NCBI RefSeq assembly: GCF_004115265.2
Contig: NC_046305.1
Location: forward strand, 42,876,187 to 42,940,186
DNA: 64,000 bases
Source: Rhinolophus ferrumequinum
Lineage: Eukaryota > Chordata > Mammalia > Chiroptera > Rhinolophidae
Reading direction: 5' to 3'
In this document: positions 11,382-24,609 of the stretch, piece after piece
Position numbering within the stretch: position 1 is the first letter of the stretch
How the letters are laid out: each line of letters starts with the position of its first letter
Made by a program: the position numbers and the translations under genes
The notes under the pieces: model-generated
Seen by the model: the letters and a program-made list of their open reading frames with translations, nothing else
Database searches by the model: none
What the model was told of the DNA's origin: nothing

Positions 11382-14300
11382 TTTACTGCCCCTTTAAAAC
11401 TTCCTTTTTTCTGCAAATTTAAACCAAATCGCCTGAGATGATTGCTTTTGGCAAAAGCACAAGGACACAGTTCCTTCCCTGGTGGTAAGTCTTCCACTGC
11501 CCTGCAGTTTCCCTCCCTTCATCAAACCGCATGGCTCAGGACACTTCCGTGGTCTTATGAGTGGGAGTAGAGAGGAGTGGGCTTCCAGGAGAAATCCTGA
11601 GGCTTTATCAGGCTCGGTAAGTTGGGCGTCTACAGAGAGTGTTAAAAGGACTCAAAGAGTAAAAACGGGAAAATTTTCCTTCTGCAAACGAAGCACTAGC
11701 GTACAAAGGCTACTCTGTTCACAGAGATGTTCCTCCAGCTCATTAATCTCTCTGTTGTTTTCAGGTCTGCTCCTCGTGCTGACAGCTGAGATAGGTATGT
11801 ATTCTTTGTGGGATGGACCACCATTATGATCCTGTTTTCTTTCTTCACAATTTGGAAACTCAGCATGGCCTTCTGTCCTTCAAACAAAGAATATTATGGT
11901 GTTTTTTTTTTTAAGAGAGTTTGAACTTCCCTAACCAAGTTATAGGACTGGGATCATTGGCCTAAAAATCCCAAAGCTGCAACCAACTAGACAGTGGTCT
12001 TGAAAATAAATGTTAACAATAAAAAAATAACATGGCAAGGCATCTGCTCTGGGAAAGCATTTTCAAATGTGTCACCTTATGGAGTCTTTAAAATAATTCT
12101 TCTCTGAGCAGTGGACAGGAAAGGCGTTACACGGCACCTCACAGACCACTTAATTAAGCTAGAAATGAATTATACAACTTATCCCAGGGAATATAAGGAG
12201 TTCATGGCAGAATCTAAACCTGAAGCCAGAACTCTTGCCTCCTGGTGCATGATCCCTTTCCCTCTGAGTGAAATTATTACTCAGGAGACAGCTACGAGTG
12301 CTAAATAGACTATAACATCATCCTCTCTGTGTCTTAGTTTCCAAATGAGTAAAATGGGCATAATAATAATAATACTTACCTTAGAGGGTTTTGCTGAGGA
12401 TTCATGAATGAATTTAAATAAATTACTCAGAGCAGTGCTTGGTACATAATGAATGCTGAGTAAGCATTCGAATTGCTGGTATTAACATGCAGAAGAGGCT
12501 AAAATACATTTAAATTAGAGTTTACCAGCTTTAAAGTTTCTCTTCAGCAAAATACACTGATTCCTGAGGTTGTTTCATTCTCCCTTGCGGGACAGAGCTA
12601 CCTCTAAGAAGTAACTTCAGTCCTGGATTGCCGGTTAATCATGGGTTTGCTGTAATACACAAGGAGGATCTCATGAGGATCTTCCTTTCCCTTTGAGACC
12701 TGAACAGGAAAGTTATTTGAAAATCTGTGGTTTCCCAAGTAATCAAGAACTTTCTCTGTAATAGTTTCTCAACCTCTTCCTCTGGATAACAGGTTCTGCC
12801 TACCAGCTGATATGCTACTTCACCAACTGGGCCCAGTACCGGCCAGGCCTAGGGCGTTTCAAGCCTGATGACATCGACCCCTGCCTCTGTACACACCTGA
12901 TCTATGCCTTTGCTGGGATGCGGAACAACGAGATCACCACCATCGAATGGAACGACCTGACCCTCTACCAAGCTTTCAATGGCCTGAAAAACAAGTAAAT
13001 GATGAAAGGACTGAAGTTTAAAATCTTTTAACTTTCAAGACTAGTTGGAACAAAACCTTCCATGGTAGCCTCCAGGCTGGAATTCCATATAGGCCAACAA
13101 AGCTCAAATAAATTCTGAGCTTTTCTATTATATCCAGGACAGTGATGACCCTAATTTAAGGAGAATGGCTGGCTCACAAGAGGTGGTTATCAATCAAAGT
13201 CCAGTTCAGTTGCCAAAGGAAATTTAGAAAAGTCCAAGTACTGTGGAATCAGATGAGAATAATGGTCCCCTTGGAGGCAACCCAAAGCTGGCACTGACGA
13301 AGCACTCAGTGTCTTTAGTCTGAGGCTCCACTCCAAAAGGAGAAATTAGAACACTTTGAAACTCCCAACTTTACTCCAACCACTATCACAGTTTAGGAAA
13401 TAAGGATGAGAATGAAGAAAACCACTATGAGAGGATGCATGAGACTTCTGGTTTCTCAGTCACTATAATAGCTAATGTTGAGGTGATTTATTTTTCTGTC
13501 TATTGGTTCTGACACAACATTTTGCTTCTTTTCCCTCAGAAACAGTCAACTGAAAACTCTCCTGGCTATTGGCGGCTGGAACTTTGGAACTGCTCCGTAC
13601 GTTTTTTTGAGATGATTTCCTACATGGATTTTACTATAAGGTGTTGGGACCACCGAGGCATTCCCTCACCTGCCTTCTTTGGGTCTCCCACAGGTTCACT
13701 GCCATGGTTTCCTCTCCTGAGAACCGCCAGACTTTCATTGCCTCCGTCATCAGATTCCTGCGCCAGTATGAGTTTGACGGGCTGGACTTTGATTGGGAGT
13801 ACCCTGGCTCTCGTGGGAGCCCTCCTCAAGACAAACATCTCTTCACCGTCCTGGTGCAGGTGAGCTGTGTTCCGTATCACTTTGACTAGAAAGCATACAA
13901 CCAATCTCATAGGAATAATGACAGAGGCTGTACAGAAAAGCTAGCTCCCTACAATCTCAGTAGGAGATGAAGGACGCGGAGACCCTATTTTGATGAGAAT
14001 GATGAAGAATGAAAAATGGAGGAGATTAATTTAATTTTATTCAAAGAGTAGTCATGGAAGTCAACTTAGAGTTAGTATTCATAGACTTCCTCCTACTCTT
14101 GTACAGGAAATGCGTGCAGCTTTTGAGCAGGAGGCCAAGCAGACCAACAAGCCCAGGCTGATGGTCACCGCCGCAGTAGCTGCTGGCATCTCCAACATCC
14201 AGGCTGGCTATGAGATCCCCCAGCTGTCCCAGTGAGTGATGACTTGTCCCACAATTCCTCTGTGTGTCGCTTGTGTCAGAGACACTCATCCTTCGCCTGC

Positions 14301-17137
14301 TTGCTGTTCGAGGACCTCGTTTAGGAGGCTTTGCCTGCACAGGTGTGGGAAATGCCCATCAGAGATGTTTTGAACTCCTTTACCCCATCTCAGGTACCTG
14401 GACTACATCCATGTCATGACCTATGACCTCCACGGCTCCTGGGAGGGCTACACTGGAGAGAACAGCCCCCTCTACAAATACCCAACGGACACTGGCAGCA
14501 ACGCCTACCTCAATGTGGTGAGTCCAGGAATAGATGCAGATGCAGACCGGAGCCGATGTCGCAAATCACGTGGAGATTCAGGGACAAAAGCCATTATAAA
14601 TTTAGTGATTTTCTCAAGTGGAAAATCAGGCTGCTATAATTATTCACTCGGTCCCAGTTACAAAAAATTCACCAATTAATTGACACTAAACTAATAATCT
14701 TATCCGATCGGAAAGAAGAGTAATAATCAATCTGTCTTTAATAAAAGAAAATGAAATGTCATTACTCATATTTCAATAAATTATAAAATGCTTCTCCCCT
14801 CTTCTTTTTCCTCTTTTGCCTTGTGTATTTTCTACTACTCTAATCTTTGCACATGTATGCTTTACAGAATTTCAACCATTCACCAATGGACCATACCAGA
14901 AAAATCATTAAGAAAAAACATAATCCTTCTCTCATAGGTATTTGACGGGAGAAGTATATCTAAAGTCCACATATTGGCATGTATTAAAAGAAGTTAGTTG
15001 AGATAGGGACATAGCACTACACGAGGTGTATGTCAGTGATGCTCTAAAATACATTGCAAATGCTTCATATAGCAGGCACAACCATGCCATAAATGCTTAG
15101 CTAATAACTAATTACTAGGCCGTCCGCCTGGTGAGGCCTGTAGCTAACCCACGGCCATTGCAGGATTACGTCATGAACTACTGGAAGGACAATGGGGCCC
15201 CTGCTGAGAAGCTCATCGTTGGATTCCCAGCCTATGGACACACCTTCATCTTGAGCAACCCCTCCAACCATGGAATCGGTGCTCCTACCACTGGACCTGG
15301 GCCTGCTGGGCCCTATAGCAGGCAGTCTGGGTTCTGGGCCTACTATGAGGTACGCTCCTGGAGGTCTTAGAGAGAAGGAGAAAAGTGGCTTTCTCTCCAG
15401 CCACGGGTTTGACAATATGAACGAGATTCCTCATTTCTTGGCTCATTTGACAAGTAGTTGAGGCTGAAAGTGGATGCTCATGGCTATTTGCAGGGGAGGC
15501 AAGATGAACACTCACATTGTACTTTAGTTGGACCCTCACTAGGGCCCATGTAGACTGGATTCCAAATATAGAGCGATAAAGAAAAAAGGATATTGTCAAT
15601 GAGATTATATCAATGTATAGACACTTCTAACTGCCTGCCCAGGCGTTCTTTCATTTAAGAGCTTCTCCCCACATTCAAAATAAATGAGCCAAATGTGACA
15701 AAGAATCAGAATCCTAAATGAATTGACGACGAGCTCTAGGCCTTCCTTCTCAAGTAACTTCCACGCATCCCTTCTCAACCTGCCCTTCCCATGCCTTTTA
15801 CGACTGCTCACCGCTGTGCCTACTGCTTGACCTCTTCTTCTCTCCTCTTAGATCTGTACCTTCCTGAAGAGTGGAGCTACTGAAGTGTGGGAGGCTTCCG
15901 AGGAGGTCCCCTATGCTTACAAAGGCAATGAGTGGCTTGGCTATGATAACACGAGGAGCTTCAAAGTCAAGGTAGATTGTGTTCTATGGACTGTTGTTGC
16001 CCGTGACTTTGTTCCCATTTGTCGCCCTGGAGCCCCAAGTTGGCCTTGATGTCTGAACGTCATTGACATCTTTTCTCTACTTCCTTTTTCTCTACTTCCT
16101 TTTCTTTACTTCCTACAGGCTGACTGGCTCAAGAAGAACAACTTTGGAGGTGCCATGGTGTGGGCCATCGATTTGGATGACTTCACGGGCACTTTCTGCA
16201 ACCAGGGCAAATTCCCCCTGACCACCACCCTGAAGAATGCGCTGGGCCTGCAGAGCGCAAGTGAGTTGGGGATAAGAAGGGACCCTGAGCCTCAAACTTG
16301 AGAGAAATTCAAAGGCTCCTTGAAAGTCAGGGAGCCATTTTACAAGTGATTTCATGACTACTGCTCTTTTCATATTTGGGAATGATTCAATAATGGTGAT
16401 GAGAACAAACATGGTTCTTCACCATTTTGTTATCCATTATTCATTTCACAAGCAAGTTTGTGAGCATCTATTAGGTATTCAGCACCAAATAGGTATCACA
16501 GGGGATCCTAAATACATAACTCACAAACTTTACTCCATAGAAGCTTACAACCTAGATAGTATTGATGCAATTACAGTTAGATAACAACTCAGAAGATGTT
16601 GTATGGTTAAGTACCAGAAAAAGAAGATAAGAAACTTTCTTGTGAGTTCATGACAGACGGGTTTCAAAGCATCAGGGTGATCTGGGAAGGAGGAAAGATG
16701 AACTTTGCCTTGAATGATGAAGAGAGAGCTGATAAGCAAAGAAGAGAGGGGAGGTAGGGCATACCAGAGGAGGAGACTGAAATATGCAGAGATATGGAAG
16801 GAGGAACTAAGAACAAAAACCAGGGCATTAGTTCTCAGACATCAGGCAGAACTGACTAAAAGCAGGGGGCTCAGGATCTGGTTTCTTTTTTTTAGGTTGC
16901 AAAGCCCCAGACCAGCCCATTGCTCCCATCACCGAGGCTCCCAGTACAAGTAGTGGCAGCGGCAGCTCAGGGGGCGGCTCCAGTGGCAGCGGATTCTGTG
17001 CCAACAAGGCCAATGGCCTGTACCCTGTCCCCACTGACAAAAATGCCTTCTATAACTGTGTGAATGGACAGACCTTCATTCAGCATTGCCAGATTGGCCT
17101 GGTCTTTGATGCCTCCTGCTCCTGCTGCAACTGGTGA
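11289..17137 (+). CDS. CHIA: Acidic mammalian chitinase, complete gene
   Basis: This is a secreted GH18 endochitinase that cuts chitin, known in mammals from stomach and lung. There are eleven coding exons: 11289-11313, 11765-11794, 12793-12994, 13540-13596, 13694-13859, 14107-14231, 14394-14517, 15164-15349, 15852-15971, 16119-16260 and 16896-17137. They sum to 1419 bases, or 472 residues, against about 476 in human. All phases agree. Residues 1-21 form a signal peptide ([19 protein letters not shown]), followed by the mature start [10 protein letters not shown]. The catalytic motif is DGLDFDWE at 133-140, with D136, D138 and E140 at the human positions. A Gly/Ser linker spans about 409-425. 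The chitin-binding domain (427-472) keeps all six cysteines (427, 447, 457, 467, 469, 470). TGA is followed by AATAAA at 17188. I see no lesion and infer function. Which ancestral CHIA paralog it is remains open because exons 6-10 look gene-converted. Confidence 0.95.
11347..11379 (+). repeat. (CT)n microsatellite in chitinase intron 1
   Basis: An uninterrupted CT run begins about 33 bases after the first donor site of the intact chitinase gene. Confidence 0.95.
12320..12482 (+). repeat. MIR SINE in chitinase intron 2
   Basis: MIR-like text, GTTTCCAAATGAGTAAAATG followed by a small ATA repeat and AGCAGTGCTTGGTACATAAT, marks an old copy in the intron before exon 3. Confidence 0.65.
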
Positions 17138-17187
17138 TATCTTTGCCAGATACCACCTCACTCATTCCAGCTCAGAAATTCTTGTAT

Positions 17188-17193
17188 AATAAA
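17188..17193 (+). terminator. Poly(A) signal of the intact chitinase gene
   Basis: AATAAA lies 51 bases after the stop codon at 17135-17137. Confidence 0.85.
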
Positions 17194-17759
17194 GAGTTGA
17201 GCATTATTGTGCAATGGCTTCTGCTTCTTTACTGAAGGATCTTGGATGTAACTAATCCCAGTCCCCGATGATATGCGTTGCTCCACCGGCCCACCACCAC
17301 ATGCACAGCTCTTCCTGGGTGCTGGGTGGCAGGAGCAGAGGGATTCAAGGAAGATGCCTGGTCCTTCCCTTCTCAAAACGTATATTCAGATGAGGTTGAT
17401 AGGAGACAAGGATGTAAGACTCAAGTAATAATGCCCCATAAACAAACATATCTATGTACATTCCTTTGAAGAACATTTCTAAATGTTCAAGGAGTGTGAT
17501 AGTAAAGAATTGGAGGTACTCTATATGTGAAAATAAGACAGGAAGTGGGTTTGAGTAGGATTTGGAAGGATTAGGAGAAATGGTGAGACAGAGGAATTGG
17601 GGTACTATAGAATGGCAATATAAAGTGAGTGACCTGGCTTACTTGTATGTAAAAGTTTGGAGGTAGTATGTAAATTTCTTGAGCTAAACCCAAAGAAATT
17701 AAGCTTTATTATTCAAAATAAACTTAAAGTATGAACTTAAATAGCTTAAAAACATTGAA

Positions 17760-18460
17760 GGTTGTAGTCATCCATCAATGGACACTTAGATTATTTCCAT
17801 GTCTTGGTTAGTATAAATATTGCTGCAGTGAACATGGGGGTTCACTGCAGCAATGTGTATGTATCTCTTCGACATAGTGTTTTCATTTTCTTTGCATATA
17901 TACCCAGCAGTGGGATTGCTGGATCATATAGTAGTTTCATTTCACTTTTTTTTTTTTTTTTTGAGGAGTCTCCATAAGATTTTCCATACGGGCTACACCA
18001 ATTTGCAATCGCACCAACAATTCACAAGGGTTCCCTTTTCTCCACATCCTCGCCAACACTTGTCCTCTTTTGTTTTCTTGAAGGCAGCCATTCTAACAGG
18101 TGTGAGCTGATAGCTCATCGTGCTTCTGGTTTTCATTTCCCTGAGGAATAGTGATGTTGAGCATCTTTCCATGCATTTGTTGGCCATTTGGATGTTTTCT
18201 TTGGAAAAATGTCTATTCAGTTCCTCTGCCCATATTTTTAAATCAGATTTCTTATTTTTGTTATGAGTTCTTTATATATTTTGGATATTAACCCTTATTC
18301 AACATGTGGCATGCAAATATTTCCTCCCATTCCACGGGTTACTTTTTCATTTACTTGGTGTGTTTTTTTAAAAATTTTTCCCTGTGCAGAATTTTACTCT
18401 TTTGTGCTTAATTTCTCTAGGTAGGACTTCAGGAACTATGTTGAATAGAAGTGTAAAAAG
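17760..18460 (-). mobile_element. L1 fragment, 3' half of ORF2, antisense
   Basis: Read on the minus strand, this matches the end of L1 ORF2, including a [11 protein letters not shown] motif near 18020-18060. It is broken and 5'-truncated, with an internal T run at 17947-17962. A sense copy of the same L1 region lies at 19130-20475, so the two form a large imperfect inverted repeat. Confidence 0.75.
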
Positions 18461-19129
18461 AAGGCATCCTTGCCTTATTCCTGATCTTAGAGGGAAAACT
18501 TTCAGCTTTTCACCATTGACATTTCACCATTCACACATTAACATTTTCAACATGACAAATGTTAACTATAGAAATAAAAGAAATGGAGTCAGTAGATGTA
18601 TTTCAGATAAAGAGCACACTTTCTTAATCTAGCAGAATTCAAGAAAATTCTCAGTCTAGATAGTACAAACTCTTCCCAGGATACAGATCTGGCAAGACAG
18701 ATCCTTAGCACTTAAAAAGTTTTGCTCAAATGAGCATACCAGACTAGAATAAAATCAATTAAACAGAATTGTAGACGATAAGCTACTTTTCTAATTTTGC
18801 CCATGTTTCCCACCCAAATCACACCTCTAATAATCAGCAATGATCTGCTTGCTCTAGTTAGCTTTATGTTAGTGGTTTTTAACATAAGAAAGGTTTTATT
18901 GATGCCTATGTCAGTTTAATCATTGTTACTGCCCGCCCCCTTCTTTGGTAACTTTTACCATTTCTCTTCACACTTGAAATTTTACAATTCCATTATTTTA
19001 ATTTGTTTTTAGTTTTATGTTTAAGTATTTTTTTCCCTTCTATATGATACTGAATGCTCACTTTCAATCTGAAGACTCATATCTTTTTTTAAATTCTCAG
19101 CCTTTATCTCTTTTTAAATTGAAATTTTA

Positions 19130-20475
19130 GTTTTGGTTAAAATAATACATGTACAGAACCAAAAACATACAATGGAGAAAAAAAAGCCTCTTCAATAAAT
19201 GGTTCTGGGAAAATTGGAAAGCCACGTGAAAAGAATGAAACTAGATTGCTGTCACCATATACTAAAATTAACTGAAAATGGATCAAAGTCCCAAACATAA
19301 GACCTGAAACAATAAAGAGCATGGAGGAAAGCATAGGTATTAACCTTATGGACCTTGGGTTCAGAGAGAATTTTTATGAATTTGACCTCAAAGGCAAGGG
19401 AAGTAAAAGCTAAAATAAATGAATTGGTCTATATCAAACTAAAAAGCTTCTGCACAGCAAAAGAAACAATCAAGAAAACAAAAAGGCAACCAACCAAATA
19501 GGAGAAGATATTTGCAAACAATACCTCTGATAAAGGGCTAATATCCAAAAGAAAGAACTCATACAACTCAACAAAAAAAAAAAACAATTCAATGAAAAAA
19601 GGGGCAGAGGATCTGAACACATACTTCTCTCAAGAAGACATACAAATGGCCAACAGATAATGAAAAATGCTCAATAACACTGTCTATTAAGGAAATGTAA
19701 ATCAAAACCACAATGAGATACCACCTCATACGTGTTAGAATGACTATTATCAACAAGACAAGTAATAACAAGTGTTGGAGAGGTTGTGGAGAAAAAGGAA
19801 CCTTGAAACACTGCTGGTGGGAATGTAAATTGGTACAGCCACTATGGAAAACAGTATGGAGGTTCCTCAAAAAATTAAGAATAGAATTACCATACAATCC
19901 AGCAATCTCTTTTCTGGGTATTTACCAAAAAAAAAAAAAAAAAAAGTCTGAAAACATTTATCTGTAAAGATATATGTACCACTATATTCATTGCAGTGTT
20001 ATTCAAGGTGGCCAAGACATGGAAACAACCAAAGTGTCCTTCGATAGATGATTGGTTAAAGAAGATGTGGTACATATACACCATGGAAAACTACTCAGCC
20101 ATAAGAAAAGATGAAATACTACCATTTGTGACAACATGGATGGATCTGGAGATTATCCATGGAAATTATTAAGTGAAATAAGTCAGACAGAAAAAATCGA
20201 GAACCATATGACTTCAGTCATATGTGGGATATAAAACTGAAAGTAACAAACGAACAAGATAAACAAACAAACAAAGCCCATAGACACGGACAACAGTTTA
20301 GTGGTTACCAGAGGGTAAGGGGGGAGGGGAGTGGTAGAGGAAGGTAAAGGGGGTCAAATATATGGTGATGGAAGGAGAACTGACTCTGGGTGATGAATGT
20401 AGTAATATATAAATGATGTATATAGAATTGTACACTTGAAACCTATATAATTTAAATAAATTTTATTAAATTTAT
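19130..20475 (+). mobile_element. L1 fragment, end of ORF2 and 3' UTR, sense
   Basis: The C-terminal part of L1 ORF2 is readable ([20 protein letters not shown], then [10 protein letters not shown]). It is followed by the usual L1 3' text ending TGTACACTTGAAACCTATAT. The element is 5'-truncated and has internal A runs at 19572-19584 and 19927-19945. It is not active. Confidence 0.85.
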
Positions 20476-20868
20476 TGGGATAACCAATGTCACCCCAATA
20501 AATTTAATAAAAAATAATACACATACATAATTAAGGAGTCAAAAACACTACATAGTTACAAAATAAAAACAGCAGTTCCAGAGGGTTAATTTCATCAACT
20601 ATATTTCTTAATACTTAATACTATGTAACAATTAGCCGTTATAAGTATAAATGAAAAAATAAATAACCAGACAGAAATAATTTTGTAAATCATAGTAGAC
20701 ATGCTCTTTTTAACAAAAATTGTATATTTAATTTTATCTGAGGTTTAAAATAAGAAATATAAACCATAATGAGAATGGAAAAATTGCTGGATTTCATATA
20801 ATTTTTCAATAAAATTTATTATTATTACTCATTGAGCACCTACTATAATCCAGGCACTATTTTATATA

Positions 20869-21103
20869 CAGAGGGTGCCAAAACAAAGTATATACATTTT
20901 AAGAAATGAAAACTGTATTAAAATTGTAATAATGTATACCGATAACAAAAGATGAATACAAGTCACGTGTGACTTCTGCAATTAAAAAAGATGCTCAAAG
21001 TGGTTACCATCAGCGTCCAAACACTTCTGATTATGACGAACTACTGCTTGAGCAACGTTGGCCAAAGTGTCCACTTGTGTACATTTTTTTTTTGGCTCCC
21101 TCA
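20869..21103. mobile_element. Non-autonomous mariner-like element
   Basis: The left end GAGGGTGCCAAAA and the right end TTTGGCTCCCTC are near-inverted copies, and TA-rich target bases sit on both sides. The interior is too short and broken to encode transposase. It is inserted in an older repeat whose two halves (AGCACCTACTATAATCCAGG before, GGAATACAGCAGTGAAGGAA after) read on across it. Confidence 0.6.
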
Positions 21104-21699
21104 GTATTTGGAATACAGCAGTGAAGGAAACAGACAAAAATCCCCATCCACATAGAGCTTACATTTTAGCAGGGGAGACATATTAAATAATAAACGTAAT
21201 AATACATAAACCATCTAGCATGTTGAATGCTAAAAAGTGTTACAAAACTTACAGGAGAGTAGGGAGGCTGGAGGCTGCTGGGGGAGGCGTGGCAGTTTGA
21301 AATGTAGACCATCGACGAGGTGATGTATGACCAGGGCCAGTTTCTTAGGCACATGAACTATACACTTAGTTTAAAGCTCTATTGTTGACATCTTGGAATT
21401 CTTAATAATTTTTGAACATGGGGTCCCGTGTTTTTATTTTGTAGGAGGCTCACAAATTACATGAGCAAACATATAAAGGAGATGAAGATGGGGGACAGTG
21501 CTGTCTTATAGTGATCTGGGGACAGTGTTGCCAGCAGAGAGGAAGGTCAGTGCAAAGGCCCAAAGGGAGGAGAATTTCTGATGTATTAAAGGAACAACAC
21601 AAAGGAGGCCAGTCTGTTTGGAGAAAAGGAAGCGAGGGCAGCGAAGTTGTGGGAGAAGTCATGGGAGAAGTGGTCAGGAGAGAACAGGTTGTTTAGGGC

Positions 21700-21800
21700 A
21701 GGGTGGGCAAACTTTTTAAAGGGCCAGTTAGTAAATATTTTAGGCTTTGTGGGCCATACGATGTCTGTCTCAACTACTTGACCCTGCTGGTGTAGTACTA
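21700..21800 (+). repeat. Old DNA-transposon fragment, hAT-Charlie-like
   Basis: The text GGGCCAGTTAGTAAATATTT followed by TAGGCTTTGTGGGCCATA is a widespread mammalian MITE core. I cannot place the exact family. The ends are not clear. Confidence 0.4.
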
Positions 21801-22499
21801 CGCAGGCCATTCTTACCCTGGTGCTGGTGCAAATGACATGCTCCAAGCGTTGCCGTGACCATGACAATGGGAAATGTTGCTGCAGGATTCCCACCCAAGT
21901 AATGGCTCCAGGTATGGGCAAAATGCCATAGATATTTCTGCAAGGAGAAACAGTCTCTTCCTAGGGGGTGGGTGGTGATGCATTCTCAGTGTCTTGCATT
22001 AGATCAGGATAATCATCACTCAAGTTGCCCCAAGATCTTAGCTGCAACTCTCATAGGTGATGGACTCTGCTAATCTTCATAATATTGAATCTTCTCCCTG
22101 ATACTGATACCATGAATCTCCACCTGCAGAATTAGCTTCAGTCAGGGAAAGTCACTGGTGTCGCCTAATGTCACTATGGTTCTAGAATATTCTATTGAGT
22201 TATACTACCCAGTACTGGCCAGTGTAACTGACTGTCAGTGAAGGATTCTATGTCTTAGACCTAGTAGGCCATGCAGGAGACAGTACTGGCTCGAGGGTCA
22301 CTGAGGCTGATGGGAGGCTAATGTAGTCAGTTATTTCTTGACCTTTGCACTGTATCTACCACTAAGGGCCTGTTCAATTCCGTATAATGATTAAGCCCAT
22401 CGGTAAGGAGAACAACCAATGACTGGTTGACTTTGACTGGACATGATATTTTTCCGGTCTGTATAATCTGAGATATATAAACTAAAACTACCTACCACG

Positions 22500-23270
22500 A
22501 TGCCACAAATTTTGAAGCCTGATGATATCAAGTTTTGGCAAAGGTATGTAGTAGTAGGAATACTTATATATTGTTGTTGGTAGTACAAACTGATACAACT
22601 ATTATGGAAAAAATTTTTCAGCTAAATAGTAAATGTTAAGATGCATATGCTGTTTCACCCAGTAATCCCTTTCTTGGGTATAAATCCTGGAGAAATTTGC
22701 AAATGTGAACCAAGAAACATGTACAAGAATGCTAATAGCAACATGGAGGGCAAACGATTGGAAAAAAACCACACGCTGTTCTATGCAGAAAGCATAAGTG
22801 AATCATAACGTATTCATATAACAGAATACCATACAGCTGTGAAAATAAGTGAACAGTTGCTACTTGTGACAACTTGGATAAATCTCAGAAACTTAATGCT
22901 GGGCTAAAAAGCAAAACATAGAAGAATGCCTATGGTATTATTCACTTATACAAAGCCAAAACAAATGAATATATTAAAACTAATATAATAAACTAATTGT
23001 AATAAACTATTAGAAAATTAATGAATTTAGGGATACAGGCATATGTGATAAAATTAAAAATAAAGCAAGAAAATGATTAGCACAAAATCCAGATAATGAG
23101 GAGCATCTAAATGAGGAAAGGACATGTAGGGTAATATTCAAATATAGTATTATCTTATTTAAGCTGGGTGTGAGGACAGGGGTTTTCATTTTAATATTTT
23201 TTGTTAAATGTATATCTAAAATGTGTATGGCATATTGCACCATAAAATTAAGAGACGCTAACAATAATAC
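22500..23270 (+). mobile_element. Old L1 3' fragment, sense
   Basis: The stretch contains degraded L1 ORF2-end text (TTTCACCCAGTAATCCCTTT, ACAACTTGGATAAATCTCAG) and an A-rich 3' part. It is more decayed than the copy at 19130-20475. Confidence 0.6.
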
Positions 23271-24609
23271 AGGCTTACTGAAAAAAATCTAACAACATGA
23301 AAGGATACATAATGCCAATACTTTCAAACCTTGATTTAGTCTACAAATCTTATGATGATGGCAATTCTTTCCAGTACTCAAATGCTCAGATGGCAGGCAA
23401 CTTTGATGGGAACTCATCTGTAGCACTTAAGAAGGGATACTTTATCTGCAGGTCATTTATATAGCACTGGGGTGCCAAATTCAATAGAAAATATCTCACT
23501 AAATCTACACAGCAGCTAGATCTGATAACGCCAAATAGGACAAACCTGGAACTAGTGGCCTTGCTGCTTGCTTTTGCAAATTCTTGACTTAATCTTGATT
23601 TGACACAATTTTGGTTCTTTGTCCCCACCATATTCTCCTGGGTACCTCAGGGAAATTCCATCTCAGTTCAACCTAGACCACCAATTAGTCTACTTAATAT
23701 AAGGAAGTAGTGCAGTGTAAATAGTGGGAGATTTCCATTCCGGAGGCAGCTAGTCTTGGCACGGAATCCTGGATCTGGTGCTTAAGAGTTGTTTGATCAA
23801 TTTTCTCATCTACAAAATCGGGCTGAGAGTGATAATCCTTTTACATAGGTTAAATAAAATGGTGACGTGGAGCCCTCTGATGAACATTCATTGTTTTTCA
23901 GTCACTCGTTATTCACTCCCCATTCTTTCAGAATTTCATTTTGTGACCAGTCCTGATGAAAATGGAAATCCAAGAGCCCTGCCCTTTCCTTTACCACGGG
24001 TCTGATGCAAGTTCAAAGCTATATAACCAGATCATTTCTCCTAGGGCTTTGATTCTTGTGTGGAATGATGCAGGCATGAAAAATGAAACTGGAGTTTATT
24101 CATCCTCAGCGCTCCTCTCACTCTGCTCCCCCAAGAAATGACTTCTGTCGTTCCAGAGGCAGGTGCTATAGTCTTATCTTTGATTCTGTGAGCCTCCCCA
24201 TATTTTTCCAATATACTGATTTGTGCTTGTGAGAGTTGACTTTAGTCACTTGCAAAAATAAATCCTTAGTGATGTAAACACCAATAACAATCTCTGACAC
24301 ATGGTAGGTGCTTGTGGTGCGTGTTGATATTATAACTTCCACAACTGAAATCCTTCCCAGAAGCACTTCTGCCAGACTTTTTCTGGTCTTGTAAGGAGGA
24401 ACCAAGCACTCAGGACCTAATTATCATTGGGTGAGTGGGTGCAATTTCGTTTCTAAATGTGATAAATCGGAAAATTAGTCTGGATTCACAATAAGTCCAC
24501 TAAAGTGTCAACGTCCCATGAGGGGCAGCCACATACCCACCAACTGCATTTCAGGTATTGTCACAAGACAGTCCCATATGTGCAGTACAGACAGTATGTA
24601 CTAGAGTAT

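Noticed and set aside
17853-20084. Several 60-100 codon ORFs in the 17.8-20.1 kb interval
   Set aside because: They are pieces of L1 ORF2 or its antisense, as shown by the [11 protein letters not shown] motif in both copies.
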